A stretch of 64,000 nucleotides of DNA from Candidatus Kryptonium thompsonii (GTDB lineage Bacteria; Bacteroidota; Ignavibacteria; Kryptoniales; Kryptoniaceae), in assembly GCA_001442925.1 (NCBI GenBank), contig LDXX01000006.1, forward strand, positions 186,001 through 250,000, given 5' to 3'. Below, one piece after another: positions 18,705 through 28,085 of the stretch. A model generated the notes under the pieces. That model had not been told where the DNA came from, did not search any database, and saw only the letters and a list, made by a program, of their open reading frames with translations. The position numbers and the translations under genes were made by a program. Each line of letters opens with the position of its first letter. Positions within the stretch are counted from its first letter, which is position 1.

Positions 18705-20135
18705 ATGTTTAGTTCAATTAAATTTAAACTCGCCATTCTTTATTCACTTGCCTTAATTTTAACGCTCGGAATTTACGGGATTTTTGCTTATTACTACACA
18801 AGAAAAAATTTGTTGGATGGGCTGGACAACTCCCTTCGTTCCGAGGTGAAATGGATTAGGGATGCCATTGAACCTAAGGTATCTAACTTTGAAATCTCGA
18901 TACCAGAAACGGGGGAGCAAAATGAAACTTCGGTTGATTCAACGCTCGAGGATGAAATATGGAATATCATTTATGAGCACTCTTTGCTGAGCTCAAAGAA
19001 ACAATTTATTCAGATAAAGCATGAAAATGGCAGGGAAATTTACAGGTCTTTAAGTCTGGGCTCGCTTGACCTACCGATAGATTCGGTTTCAACAGTGGAG
19101 GGCGAAATTACCTTAACTACATGTAAGCTTAATCTTCACAAGATTAGATTGGCTGTTTTAAAATCAAAGTATCTAACCATAGGTGTTGCATATCCGCTTG
19201 AGGAGATAAATCATGCTTTATCGAATTTGTTTAGAATTTTAATACTGCTTGCTCCTTTGGCTCTTTTGGTTTCAATAGTCGGTGGAGTTTTTCTCGCTGG
19301 TCGTTCTCTAAAGCCAGTCGATCACATTGTCAAAATTGCAAATGAAATAACTGCAGGAAATTTAGATAGAAGAATTCCTGAGCCAAAATCAAATGATGAG
19401 ATAGCGAGGCTGATAAAAACTTTAAATAACATGATTGAGCGTCTTGACAAATCTTTCAAGCAGATGAAACAGTTTTCAGCTGATGTCTCTCATGAGCTTA
19501 AAACTCCATTAACGATAATTCGTGGAGAAATTGAGCTTGCCATCTCGGGGAAAAAGAAATCCAGCGAATTGAAAAAGACGCTTATAAATATACTTGATGA
19601 GGTCGTTCGACTTTCAAATATGGTTGAGAACTTATTAATGCTTTTTAAATCGGACACGGGTCAGGTTAACCTTAATTTTAAAGAAGTTAACATAGCTGAG
19701 CTTATAAAAGATTTACTTGAAGATATTGACATACTTGCGGAAGAAAAAGGAATTAAAGTTGAAGCTGAACGACTTGATGAGGCGATCGTGCTTGGTGATG
19801 AGATAAGGTTGAAGCAATTATTTTTAAATTTAATTGACAATGCCATAAAGTATAATAAAAGTGGTGGTAGGGTTACGATTTCCATTGTGAGAGAAAATAA
19901 CTTTGTGAATGTATCAATTGCTGATACAGGCATTGGGATTCCAAAGGATGAGATTAATTTGATATTTGAAAGATTTTATCGTGTTGATAAGACGAGGACT
20001 AGAGATACTGGTGGAACAGGGCTTGGCTTATCAATTGCAAAATCAATAGCGGAGTCGCATAATGGAAGGATAGAAGTTGAAAGTGAGCTTGGTAAGGGAA
20101 GCAAGTTTAGTGTTATTTTGCCAGCGCTACCGTGA
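18705..20135 (+). CDS. Sensor histidine kinase
   Basis: A 476-residue membrane kinase paired with the preceding regulator. Helix 1 is at about 7-29; an extracytoplasmic sensor region of roughly 135 residues follows, then helix 2 (about 177-199), HAMP, the HisKA dimer domain with H263 (SADVSHELKTPL), and HATPase_c with N, G1 (DTGIGIP) and G2 (GGTGLGLSIAK) boxes. All catalytic motifs are intact. The layout is like CusS, but no metal-binding pattern in the sensor region is strong enough to name the ligand. Confidence 0.93.
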   Translation: MFSSIKFKLAILYSLALILTLGIYGIFAYYYTRKNLLDGLDNSLRSEVKWIRDAIEPKVSNFEISIPETGEQNETSVDSTLEDEIWNIIYEHSLLSSKKQFIQIKHENGREIYRSLSLGSLDLPIDSVSTVEGEITLTTCKLNLHKIRLAVLKSKYLTIGVAYPLEEINHALSNLFRILILLAPLALLVSIVGGVFLAGRSLKPVDHIVKIANEITAGNLDRRIPEPKSNDEIARLIKTLNNMIERLDKSFKQMKQFSADVSHELKTPLTIIRGEIELAISGKKKSSELKKTLINILDEVVRLSNMVENLLMLFKSDTGQVNLNFKEVNIAELIKDLLEDIDILAEEKGIKVEAERLDEAIVLGDEIRLKQLFLNLIDNAIKYNKSGGRVTISIVRENNFVNVSIADTGIGIPKDEINLIFERFYRVDKTRTRDTGGTGLGLSIAKSIAESHNGRIEVESELGKGSKFSVILPALP

Positions 20136-20249
20136 GAGGGGGATTGTGAGGAAAATGAAAAAAGTTTAATTTTCTTTTCATCTTCGTTTAATGTTGGGTT
20201 TGTAAATTTAATTGCAAAAAATTTTTAAAAACAAAATAAAGGCTTAAAA

Positions 20250-20471
20250 ATGAAGCGCTTAATTCTCTTAGCGGTCGCATTAATTTTCGGTCTAAATGTT
20301 GCAGTTTTTGCACAGCAAGCCCAGCAAACTCAGCAACCGACGAAGCCAGCGGTAACGGAGCAGAAAAAAGCTCCAGCTGACACAACAAAGAAAGCTGAGA
20401 AAAAGGAAAAGACTGTGAAGAAAGCGAAGAAAGTTAAGAAACAGCCAAAGAAAGAGGGAGAGCAGAAGTAA
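20250..20471 (+). CDS. Small exported lysine-rich low-complexity protein
   Basis: A 73-residue product with a clear signal peptide (MKRLILLAVALIFGLNVAVFA) followed by a Gln/Pro stretch and then a repeated KK-rich tail (TKKAEKKEKTVKKAKK). No known domain. A strong hairpin follows. It may act in the periplasm or bind polyanions; that is inference from charge only. Confidence 0.65.
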   Translation: MKRLILLAVALIFGLNVAVFAQQAQQTQQPTKPAVTEQKKAPADTTKKAEKKEKTVKKAKKVKKQPKKEGEQK

Positions 20472-20482
20472 TCTTTTTCTTG

Positions 20483-20508
20483 GGGGCGAGATTCAATCTC
20501 GCCCCTTT
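20483..20508 (+). terminator. Terminator-like hairpin after the small exported protein
   Basis: GGGGCGAGAT (20483-20492), loop TCA, ATCTCGCCCC (20496-20505), then only three T residues. Strong stem, weak U-tract. Confidence 0.7.
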
Positions 20509-20635
20509 GATAGTGCAACTTCCCCTTATACACCCAGCCAGCTCATCATATCTTTAAACCAACCCTTAAATGAAAAATTTGTCATATTCACTCGATTTTT
20601 ATATTTTTTCAAATAAAAAGTTGAATTGGAGATTA

Positions 20636-21508
20636 ATGCGCCGTCATCTTAAGTTAATTCTTCTTATACTTTACATTGCAACTCAGCTTTTCGCACAGAT
20701 AAAGGTTTATGATGACCTTGGTAGGGAAATTGAGCTAGATTCACCAGCACAAAGGATCGTCTCGCTTGCGCCAAGTATAACTGAAACTCTCTTTTTTCTT
20801 GGTGTTGGTGATAGAGTTGTTGGGGTTACAAGATACTGTAATTTTCCGCCAGAAGCTAAATCTAAAACTATAGTTGGTGGAGTTATCGATCCCAATTATG
20901 AAGTTATCGTTTCACTTAAGCCCGAACTTATCATAATGACGGTTGAAGGGAACACGCGCGAGGCGTTTGAGAAGCTATCGAATCTTGGTTTTAAAATTTT
21001 CGTAACAAATCCAAGAAATTTTGATGGTATCTTTAAGACAATTATTGATATTGGAAGGTTGTGTGGTGTTGAATCAAGAGCAAATTTTTTAGTCGATAGT
21101 TTGAAGAAAGAACTTGAAAGGGTGAAAAAAGTTAACAGTGGGGGAACAAAGCCTAAAATCTTTGCAATTCTTTCACTTAACCCACTTATGACTGCTGGAA
21201 AAAATACTTTTATAAACGAGATAATAAAAAACGCTGGTGGAATTAATGTGGGCGAAAATTTGAAACAAAATTACCCTATATTTAGCAGAGAGGAAGTTTT
21301 GAAAGTTAATCCCGATATTATAATTTTAACTGATCCAAATATTGGCAAGGATGAACTTTTAAAGATGTTTCCAGAGTGGAAGTATATAAAGGCAGTGAAG
21401 GAGAACAAAATTTTTAAAGTTGATCCAGATATTTTACTTCGCCCTTCTCCAAGGGTTGTGATTGCGGTGAAAGTCATTGGGCAGTTGATAAATAAATTTT
21501 CAAAATAA
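20636..21508 (+). CDS. Periplasmic substrate-binding protein, BtuF/FhuD-like (cobalamin or siderophore-type)
   Basis: An ABC-importer binding protein of the helical-backbone (class III) type. I start at the ATG at 20636, which has GGAG 4 nt upstream and gives a signal peptide (RRHLKLILLILYIATQLFA); an upstream ATG would place 22 extra residues before it. Family blocks: RIVSLAPSITETLFFLGVGDRVVGVT and NPLMTAGKNTFINEII. No permease or ATPase is adjacent. Cobalamin is the most likely ligand by resemblance to BtuF, but iron complexes remain possible. Confidence 0.85.
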   Translation: MRRHLKLILLILYIATQLFAQIKVYDDLGREIELDSPAQRIVSLAPSITETLFFLGVGDRVVGVTRYCNFPPEAKSKTIVGGVIDPNYEVIVSLKPELIIMTVEGNTREAFEKLSNLGFKIFVTNPRNFDGIFKTIIDIGRLCGVESRANFLVDSLKKELERVKKVNSGGTKPKIFAILSLNPLMTAGKNTFINEIIKNAGGINVGENLKQNYPIFSREEVLKVNPDIIILTDPNIGKDELLKMFPEWKYIKAVKENKIFKVDPDILLRPSPRVVIAVKVIGQLINKFSK

Positions 21509-21521
21509 AATCAAAGGTTAC

Positions 21522-22181
21522 ATGAAAAAGGACAAAGTGTTTGTTGCGGTTGCGGGAAATATTGGCTCAGGGAAATCATCTCTGACCAAGCTTTTGAGTG
21601 AATATTTCGGGTGGAAAGCATATTATGAATCGGTTGATGATAATCCGTATCTTGATGATTTTTACAAAGATATGAGGCGATGGTCGTTTAATTTGCAGAT
21701 TTATTTTCTTTCAAAAAGATTTAAAGATCACATGGAAATCGTGAACTTGCCATATTCGGTGATTCAAGATAGATCAATTTATGAAGATGCTGAAATCTTT
21801 GCCAGAAATCTTTACGAGATGGGCAATATGGATGAACGAGATTATAGAAATTATGTTGAACTTTTCAATATAATGACGAGCTTTCTAAAACCACCTGATC
21901 TTATCATTTATCTTCGTGCAAATGTTGACACTTTAGTTAAGCAAATAAAACTTCGTGGCAGGACATTTGAGCAAAACATTCCTCGTGAATACCTTGAGCA
22001 ACTTAATAAACATTATGAGGATTGGGTTGCAAGGTATAATCTCGGTCGAATGTTGATACTTGAAACGGATGAAATTGATTTTGTAAATGATAAGAACGAC
22101 TTTGGCAAGGTTGTTGAGATAGTAACCAAAGAACTTGAAAAACTTGGGTATGATGTTAAAAACAAAATATTTCAAAGGTGA
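21522..22181 (+). CDS. Deoxynucleoside kinase (dAK/dGK type)
   Basis: Phosphorylates deoxynucleosides in the salvage pathway. The P-loop is GNIGSGKSS (about residues 12-20), the substrate ERS-like motif appears as QDRSIYEDAEIF, and the lid-region arginines appear in KLRGRTFEQ. Two blocks, YESVDDNPYLDDFY and RRWSFNLQIYFLSKRF, are characteristic. The 219 residues are family length. The exonuclease gene begins on the base after its stop. Confidence 0.9.
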   Translation: MKKDKVFVAVAGNIGSGKSSLTKLLSEYFGWKAYYESVDDNPYLDDFYKDMRRWSFNLQIYFLSKRFKDHMEIVNLPYSVIQDRSIYEDAEIFARNLYEMGNMDERDYRNYVELFNIMTSFLKPPDLIIYLRANVDTLVKQIKLRGRTFEQNIPREYLEQLNKHYEDWVARYNLGRMLILETDEIDFVNDKNDFGKVVEIVTKELEKLGYDVKNKIFQR

Positions 22182-22784
22182 ATGAAATATCTTGTGATCG
22201 ATGTTGAATCGACGGGGCTTGAGCCCGGATATCATGAGATAATTCAACTCGGTGCTTGTCTATTCGACGAAAACTGGAATGAGCTTGGCACTTTTTTAAC
22301 AAATGTATATCCCATTCATGAAGATAGGTTTTCAATTCCTGCGATGGGAATTCATCAACTTTCACTTTACGATTTGAAGGATGCTCCAATGATTTATGAT
22401 GTGATCCCGAAATTTGAATCTTGGATTCTTAGAACCCTTAAGAAACCTGAAACAGCGAGAGGTGTTTTGAGAGAATTGACGCTATGTGGGCAAAGTGTGA
22501 CATTTGATATAAATTTTTTGCATTTTGCATATCGAGAAGCAAAATATGAGTGGCCATTTTCAAGCAGGGTGCTTGACCTTCACATACTCGCTTTTTATTA
22601 TTTCACGATTTTGAAAAATAACAACATGCCAACGCCGAAGTCGCTAAGTTTGGATGGAATCGCTGAATACTTTGGGCTTAAGCGAAAATCCGAAGGTCAC
22701 AACGCACTTGAAGATGCCTTGATAACTGCAAAATGTATCGCAATTATAATGAATGAATCAAAGAAATTTAAAATTCAACCATGA
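22182..22784 (+). CDS. DnaQ-family 3'-5' exonuclease
   Basis: A 200-residue DEDDh exonuclease. Motif I is DVESTGLEPG (D7, E9), motif II includes TFDINFLHF, and motif III has H and D in HNALEDALITAK. Likely a stand-alone proofreading or RNA-processing enzyme (RNase T / DnaQ-like). It is encoded immediately after the deoxynucleoside kinase and overlaps the acetyltransferase by 4 nt (ATGA), so translation is coupled. Confidence 0.88.
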   Translation: MKYLVIDVESTGLEPGYHEIIQLGACLFDENWNELGTFLTNVYPIHEDRFSIPAMGIHQLSLYDLKDAPMIYDVIPKFESWILRTLKKPETARGVLRELTLCGQSVTFDINFLHFAYREAKYEWPFSSRVLDLHILAFYYFTILKNNNMPTPKSLSLDGIAEYFGLKRKSEGHNALEDALITAKCIAIIMNESKKFKIQP

Positions 22785-23404
22785 TAAGAGTTCATGACAT
22801 AGTTTTGAAAGGGGAAAAGACCCTGCTTCGTCCGTTTACACCTGACGACCTTGAGATGGCTTTTAAGTGGAACAACGATCCACTTGTCCTTGAAGCGGAG
22901 GGAGAGCCGGAACATACATGGGATGAGGTCGTTGAGGTTTATGAATATCTTTCGAACAATGGTTTTCTTTTTATAATTGAAGCAGTGGATCTTCCAGAAC
23001 CAGAGCCAATTGGGGAGATTTGCCTTCTTTACGATAATGATTACGAACGACTTGGCGTTGAAGATAAAAACGAAGTTATCTATTGTGTCCCAACCCTTAT
23101 CGGTAAACCGCAGTACTGGGGCAGGGGGTACGGGAAAGATGCTATAAAAACAGTTTTAAAGTTTGCTTTTGAAGTTATGGGTGCTGATAGAGTTTTTGCA
23201 ACGGATATCTTCTCGTTCAGCGAAAGATCAATTCGCCTTTTTAATTCACTTGGATTTGACGAGGTGAGAAGAGATAAGAACAGGATTTACTATAGGGGCA
23301 GATATTACGATATAGTTGACTTCTGTATCACAAGGGACAAGTATTTCCTTTTAAATAAGAGCTTCGCTGGAAATCAAAATTTTCCAGATAAAGGTGGTAA
23401 ATGA
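22781..23404 (+). CDS. GNAT-family N-acetyltransferase
   Basis: A 207-residue RimJ/RimL-like acetyltransferase: LRPFTPDDLEMAFKWNNDP near the N-terminus, the acetyl-CoA loop in YWGRGYGKDAIKTVLKFAF, and the late block FNSLGFDEVRRDKNRIYY. The substrate is unknown. It overlaps its neighbours on both sides by ATGA junctions, so it belongs to the kinase-exonuclease-acetyltransferase run. Confidence 0.88.
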   Translation: MIRVHDIVLKGEKTLLRPFTPDDLEMAFKWNNDPLVLEAEGEPEHTWDEVVEVYEYLSNNGFLFIIEAVDLPEPEPIGEICLLYDNDYERLGVEDKNEVIYCVPTLIGKPQYWGRGYGKDAIKTVLKFAFEVMGADRVFATDIFSFSERSIRLFNSLGFDEVRRDKNRIYYRGRYYDIVDFCITRDKYFLLNKSFAGNQNFPDKGGK

Positions 23405-25824
23405 AGATTGCATTTTTGATTGACTCTGAACCGACGCAAGAGCAACTCCAAGCGTATAAATGGGTCAGGGCAAGGACTGGGTGTGCTTTCCCGGTTGAAA
23501 TTGAAAAAATTTTTGAGACGAATTTAGATGATTTCAATATAATTTGGTGGCACTACGATAAAAACTTGGCACTTCCAGAAATAGCTGATGGTGAAAGATT
23601 CAAATCAATTATTTTTAATTTTTTTAAACGTGGAGGAAATTTGCTTTTAACTTTATCTGCGGTGAAACTTTTAAACAAAATTCAAATTGAGCCTGTTGAA
23701 CCTGATTTTGAAAATTTTGAAGTTGATTTCACTTCGATAGCCCCACGGGGTTTTGTCTCATTTTTGGGACATCCAGTCTTTCGGAAACTTCAAAATGGAG
23801 TTAACACTTATCTTCAACGACAAGGGGATAGACTTTTAACGATTGCTTATGTAAAACGAACTCCAGGAAAGCTTAGAGTTGTCGGTGTTGAAAAATTGGG
23901 TGGTGAGATAAATCCAGAGAAAAAAATTTTATTCGAATTTGAAGATAACGGACGAGTTATAGCAATTGGTGGAAATGTTTATTTTTCAGCAGTTGAGAAT
24001 CCATTTTTTTATAACCTTGATCGTCTTGTCTTAAATTCGCTTTTATATCTTAATAATCCGAGAAAATTTCCTGAGCCTAAGACATATTGGTGCTTTTATG
24101 ACGGAGTTAAGCAAGTCAAGTTAAGCATTGAAGATAAAGCCTTAAGAACTGCGCAGAAAAAAATTGGCGAGAAGGACACGGGGCTTTTTGTTGGGGGTTA
24201 TGATTATTTCCTTGTGCAGGGCAGGGGAATTTTTGCGAAGGTTTCAAAAAGTGGCATGGAACAAGTATCGATCTTCCCTTTTCAATTTGTTGAGTATTTG
24301 AAAATTTTTTTGAAAAGTGATACTAAGTTACATCCAGCTCAAGATGTCAAAGTTATATTTAAACCAGAGGCTGTGGTTCGTGAGTTTGAAATTGAATCGA
24401 TAAAATTTAGAGAGAAAATTTTTTCGCACCCGAAAAAATCTGTAATGGTTTTAAATCTCTTGACGACATCAAAAGATGATTTTGAAATTTGTTTTGATGT
24501 CAGGATTTCACCGAAAATTTTAAACTTGTCTGTCGTGAAATTTAGAAATTTTTACTTTAGTTATGAAGAAAAGTTGAAAGCCGTCTATGTGTTTAACAAC
24601 GCTCTCTTTTCACTTTTTGTTGGAAGCTCAAGAAAGCCAGAAGCAGTTGAATTTGAAAGCGATGGAGATGGCTTGAATGTTAAGGTTTTCTATAAAATTT
24701 CAGCTGGGATCGATAAAGCGTTTAATTTTTGCGTCGCTGGGAGAGTAAAACATCCACAATCGGATGAAAATGTTATAGTGAGATCAAAAGAGATTTATAA
24801 ATTTGCTTTAAGGTTTCCCCATAAAGTGTTCAAAGAAAATTTTAAGGTAGTTAAAGACACATTTAGAAAGCGTTTGATCATTTTTACTCCAGATGAAGAG
24901 CTGAACAAGAGTTTTAAACTTGCGATATCTATTATTCCTAAGTTTGCAAAAAGTGTGAAAACGCTCGGAAATTTTTGGATGGATGGTTTCAATGGATGTA
25001 GTGTTAATTTAAAGAAAGTTTTTTCTGCTCTTCCCGTGTTGTTAAAAATTGGAGAGTATGAAATCGTTAGGGATACGCTTGAGTTTGTGGGAAGATATAT
25101 GGACATAAGGGGGGAAATACCATCAAAGTTTTCGTTTTCTGGGGTTTTTGAGTATGAAGATGAAGAGTTAAAATGGAATTATGTAAAAATTTGTGCAGAT
25201 TACCTGCGGTATTCAAAAGATAAACTTTTTGCAAAGTTTACATGGGGAAGGTTGAAAAAGATGGTTAAGCGAGATAAGGAAATAAGAATCAAAAAAGATA
25301 TTGTTGATTCACTGCTTTTGTTTGCGAAAGTTGTTAAAGATGAGGAATGGGTTAATATGTTGGGTGAATTAAAGGTTGAAGAATCGAACGAAAAAAATTT
25401 ACAGGGGGATGATTCTGTAAAAGATGCTTTTAATGTTAACTCTGGCTTATCTATCAGCAAGTTTATCGATGTGGTTTTGTCGAGGTATTGCATTTTTGAT
25501 GTTAATTCTTTTGATAAGAAAGTTTATATTTCGCCTTTGATTGAAGATGGATGGGGATTTTTTGAGATAAGGAATTTAAGGGTGCAGAATATGAGGATAA
25601 ATGTCTTTATGAAAAGGGAGGACAACTATGTTGTTTTCTCATTTGAAAAGGGAGATATTCCAGAAATTAAAATCGTTTTTGAACCGAGATTTTGGAGAAA
25701 GATTACAGTTGCACAAGTGTTGGTGGATAATAAGCAGGTGCAAGATTTTGAATTTGACGGTGAGAAGGTGAAGTTAGAATTTCCTTTTAGATTTAAGAAG
25801 GAAATAAAGATCTTTTTCGATTGA
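23401..25824 (+). CDS. Unknown 807-residue protein: DUF4960-like N-terminus and glycosidase-like C-terminal half
   Basis: The N-terminal about 220 residues resemble class I glutamine-amidotransferase-like or DUF4960 domains (IIWWHYD at 47-53, FKRGGNLLLT at 75-84). Residues about 516-605 resemble the (alpha/alpha)6 toroid of amylo-alpha-1,6-glucosidases: a NFWMDGFNG block, LLKIGEYEIVRDTLEFVGRY and GEIPSKF. In between is a beta-rich part. No signal peptide is seen. Catalytic acids of debranching enzymes cannot be assigned. It follows the acetyltransferase through an ATGA overlap. Function not established. Confidence 0.55.
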   Translation: MKIAFLIDSEPTQEQLQAYKWVRARTGCAFPVEIEKIFETNLDDFNIIWWHYDKNLALPEIADGERFKSIIFNFFKRGGNLLLTLSAVKLLNKIQIEPVEPDFENFEVDFTSIAPRGFVSFLGHPVFRKLQNGVNTYLQRQGDRLLTIAYVKRTPGKLRVVGVEKLGGEINPEKKILFEFEDNGRVIAIGGNVYFSAVENPFFYNLDRLVLNSLLYLNNPRKFPEPKTYWCFYDGVKQVKLSIEDKALRTAQKKIGEKDTGLFVGGYDYFLVQGRGIFAKVSKSGMEQVSIFPFQFVEYLKIFLKSDTKLHPAQDVKVIFKPEAVVREFEIESIKFREKIFSHPKKSVMVLNLLTTSKDDFEICFDVRISPKILNLSVVKFRNFYFSYEEKLKAVYVFNNALFSLFVGSSRKPEAVEFESDGDGLNVKVFYKISAGIDKAFNFCVAGRVKHPQSDENVIVRSKEIYKFALRFPHKVFKENFKVVKDTFRKRLIIFTPDEELNKSFKLAISIIPKFAKSVKTLGNFWMDGFNGCSVNLKKVFSALPVLLKIGEYEIVRDTLEFVGRYMDIRGEIPSKFSFSGVFEYEDEELKWNYVKICADYLRYSKDKLFAKFTWGRLKKMVKRDKEIRIKKDIVDSLLLFAKVVKDEEWVNMLGELKVEESNEKNLQGDDSVKDAFNVNSGLSISKFIDVVLSRYCIFDVNSFDKKVYISPLIEDGWGFFEIRNLRVQNMRINVFMKREDNYVVFSFEKGDIPEIKIVFEPRFWRKITVAQVLVDNKQVQDFEFDGEKVKLEFPFRFKKEIKIFFD

Positions 25825-26439
25825 ATCTTTTGTGAAAAATCTCGATGGGAGCAAGTAGGGATTTTTATGAAGCAAGAACCCAAAGTTTTGTCCTAATCTA
25901 TTTGCAATTATATCTCGTTCGTCTCGGACAAGGCTTAAGCCAATTTTTTCACCTTCTTCGATTAAAATTCCGATTTTATCAGCGGTTTTCTTCCCAGCAT
26001 TTTTGTATGCAATGTAAGCCGAGAAAAAGAAATGTTGGAGTTTGTCTCTGTCATCAATTGTGTCGGATAAAATTTTTGATGGTAGATTTGAGATTCTCTT
26101 TTTAAATTTTTCATCACTTTCTGAAGTTAAAATTATCGGGATCTTTAAACCAAGGATTGGGATTTTGAATTTTATCACTTTGTGATCAAGTGTTGCGAAA
26201 CCGCAGACAAGGAGTGCATCTTCGATGTCGTAATTACATAACACCAATGATTTTTTGTAAATCAGATCAATTGTGCAAACGTCGCCAAGTTTTTCTTTAA
26301 GTGTTTTGAAATCTTCGCTTCTTATGAAGTCACGAAGTTTATGAACTTGATAAATTTTATTGTCAAGTAGAGATTGGGCATTTGAATATGAAAGGAAAAA
26401 CAGAATGATGAAAAGTTTAAGTTTGAATAACGCCGACAT
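25774..26439 (-). CDS. Exported protein with YfiM/DUF2279-like segment
   Basis: A 221-residue protein with an N-terminal signal peptide (LKLFIILFFLSYSNA). A C-terminal block, DKLQHFFFSAYIAY followed by DERDIIANRLGQNFG, resembles the DKxxHF...D..aNrlG pattern of YfiM/DUF2279 proteins. The rest is unrecognised. Its 3' end overlaps the 807-residue gene tail to tail by 51 nt, and its start overlaps the carboxyltransferase gene by 23 nt. Function unknown. Confidence 0.6.
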   Translation of the reverse strand: MSALFKLKLFIILFFLSYSNAQSLLDNKIYQVHKLRDFIRSEDFKTLKEKLGDVCTIDLIYKKSLVLCNYDIEDALLVCGFATLDHKVIKFKIPILGLKIPIILTSESDEKFKKRISNLPSKILSDTIDDRDKLQHFFFSAYIAYKNAGKKTADKIGILIEEGEKIGLSLVRDERDIIANRLGQNFGFLLHKNPYLLPSRFFTKDSIEKDLYFLLKSKRKF

Positions 26440-28075
26440 TGAATTTGGGTATATACGGGTTATTGTTTGCTATTTCAATTCCACGGGAGATGATTTTTCT
26501 CGTTTCAACAGGGTCAATTATTCCATCTACCCAAAGTCGAGCTGCGGCGAAGAGTGGTTCCATTTCTCTTTCGTATCTTTCTTGAATCTCTTTCAAGAGT
26601 TTTTCTTGCTCTTCTTTTGTTATAATTTTTCCTTCTTTTTCCATTTGTGAAAGTTTTATGCTTAACAATGTTTCACTTGCTTGTTTTCCACCCATCACCG
26701 CAATTTGGGCTGTTGGCCATGCGAATATGAACCTTGGGTCGTAAGCTTTTCCACACATTGCGTAATTTCCTGCCCCGAAGCTATTTCCGATAATAAATGT
26801 GAATTTAGGGACTGTGCTGTTTGCAACAGCGTTTACCATTTTAGCGCCATCTTTTATGATCCCGCCCCATTCTGCTCTTTTCCCAACCATGAAACCCGTG
26901 ACATCTTGAAAGAAAACGAGAGGAATTCTCTTTTGGTTGCAGTTCATTATAAATCTTGCAGCTTTATCAGCGCTGTCAGAGTAGATGACTCCGCCGACCT
27001 GCATTTCACCAAGTTTTGTTTTGACGATCGATCTTTGGTTTGCAACAATCCCGACAGCCCAACCATCAATTCTTGCATAAGCACAGATTAATGTCTTCCC
27101 GTAACCAGCTTTATATTCATCTATTTCGCTGTCATCGACTATCCTTGCGAGGACTTCATACATATCGTAGGGTCTTGTAATATCTTTCGGTATTATGCCG
27201 TAGATTTCATATGGATCATATTTTGGAGGTCGTGGTTCAATTCTGTTGAAATTTGCCTTTGGGGTTTCACCAAGTTTTGAGATTATGCTTCGTATTGTTT
27301 CAATTGCTTCTTCATCATTTTTACATTTGTAATCTGTCACTCCGCTTATTTCGCTGTGAACGGTTGCACCGCCGAGTGTTTCAATGTCAATTTCTTCACC
27401 AATTGCAGCTTTTACCAAGTGCGGTCCGGCAAGGAAGACGCTGCCAGTGCCTTCAACTATTAGAGCTTCATCGCTCATAATCGGAAGATAAGCCCCACCA
27501 GCAACGCATGGTCCCATAATAGCAGCAATTTGTGGTATCCCCATTGAAGACATTATGGCGTTGTTCCTGAAAATTCTACCGAAATGTTCTTTATCTGGAA
27601 AGATTTCGCTTTGCAATGGCAGAAAAACACCCGCCGAGTCAACCAGATAAACGATCGGTATTCGGTTTTCCATCGCAATTTCCTGTGCTCTCAAGTTCTT
27701 CTTACATGTTATCGGAAACCATGCACCAGCTTTAACTGTAGCATCATTTGCAACGATTACGACATCACGTCCGTGAATTTTTCCAATCCCGACCACAACT
27801 CCAGCTGATGGTGCACCACCGTATTCTTCGTACATTCCATAGGCAGCGAATAAACCAATTTCAAGAAATTCGCTTCCCGGATCGATAAGTTTTTGAATTC
27901 GTTCCCTTGCGGTTAATTTCCCCCTTTTATGATGTTTTTCGATCGCGTCCTTACCGCCACCGAGTTTTATCTGTTCAGCCTTCGCGTTTAAAATTCTTAA
28001 CAAATTTTTCATGTTATCTTCATTCTCAAAGAAGGCTTTATCCTTCTTTATCGGATTTCCAATTGCTTTTGGCAT
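26417..28075 (-). CDS. Acyl-CoA carboxylase, carboxyltransferase (beta) subunit, methylcrotonyl-CoA carboxylase-like
   Basis: A 552-residue biotin-dependent carboxyltransferase. The signature stretches are LVDSAGVFLPLQSEIFPDKE, GPCVAGGAYLPIMSDEA, GPHLVKAAIGEEIDIETLGG and GNSFGAGNYAMCGKAY. The FLPLQ and PDKEHFGRIF features favour methylcrotonyl-CoA (leucine breakdown) over propionyl-CoA or acetyl-CoA, but this is from pattern only. The biotin carboxylase/carrier subunit is not in the window. The crotonase at 8.9 kb could act in the same pathway. Confidence 0.88.
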   Translation of the reverse strand: MPKAIGNPIKKDKAFFENEDNMKNLLRILNAKAEQIKLGGGKDAIEKHHKRGKLTARERIQKLIDPGSEFLEIGLFAAYGMYEEYGGAPSAGVVVGIGKIHGRDVVIVANDATVKAGAWFPITCKKNLRAQEIAMENRIPIVYLVDSAGVFLPLQSEIFPDKEHFGRIFRNNAIMSSMGIPQIAAIMGPCVAGGAYLPIMSDEALIVEGTGSVFLAGPHLVKAAIGEEIDIETLGGATVHSEISGVTDYKCKNDEEAIETIRSIISKLGETPKANFNRIEPRPPKYDPYEIYGIIPKDITRPYDMYEVLARIVDDSEIDEYKAGYGKTLICAYARIDGWAVGIVANQRSIVKTKLGEMQVGGVIYSDSADKAARFIMNCNQKRIPLVFFQDVTGFMVGKRAEWGGIIKDGAKMVNAVANSTVPKFTFIIGNSFGAGNYAMCGKAYDPRFIFAWPTAQIAVMGGKQASETLLSIKLSQMEKEGKIITKEEQEKLLKEIQERYEREMEPLFAAARLWVDGIIDPVETRKIISRGIEIANNNPYIPKFNVGVIQT

Positions 28076-28085
28076 TTTTAAAAGT

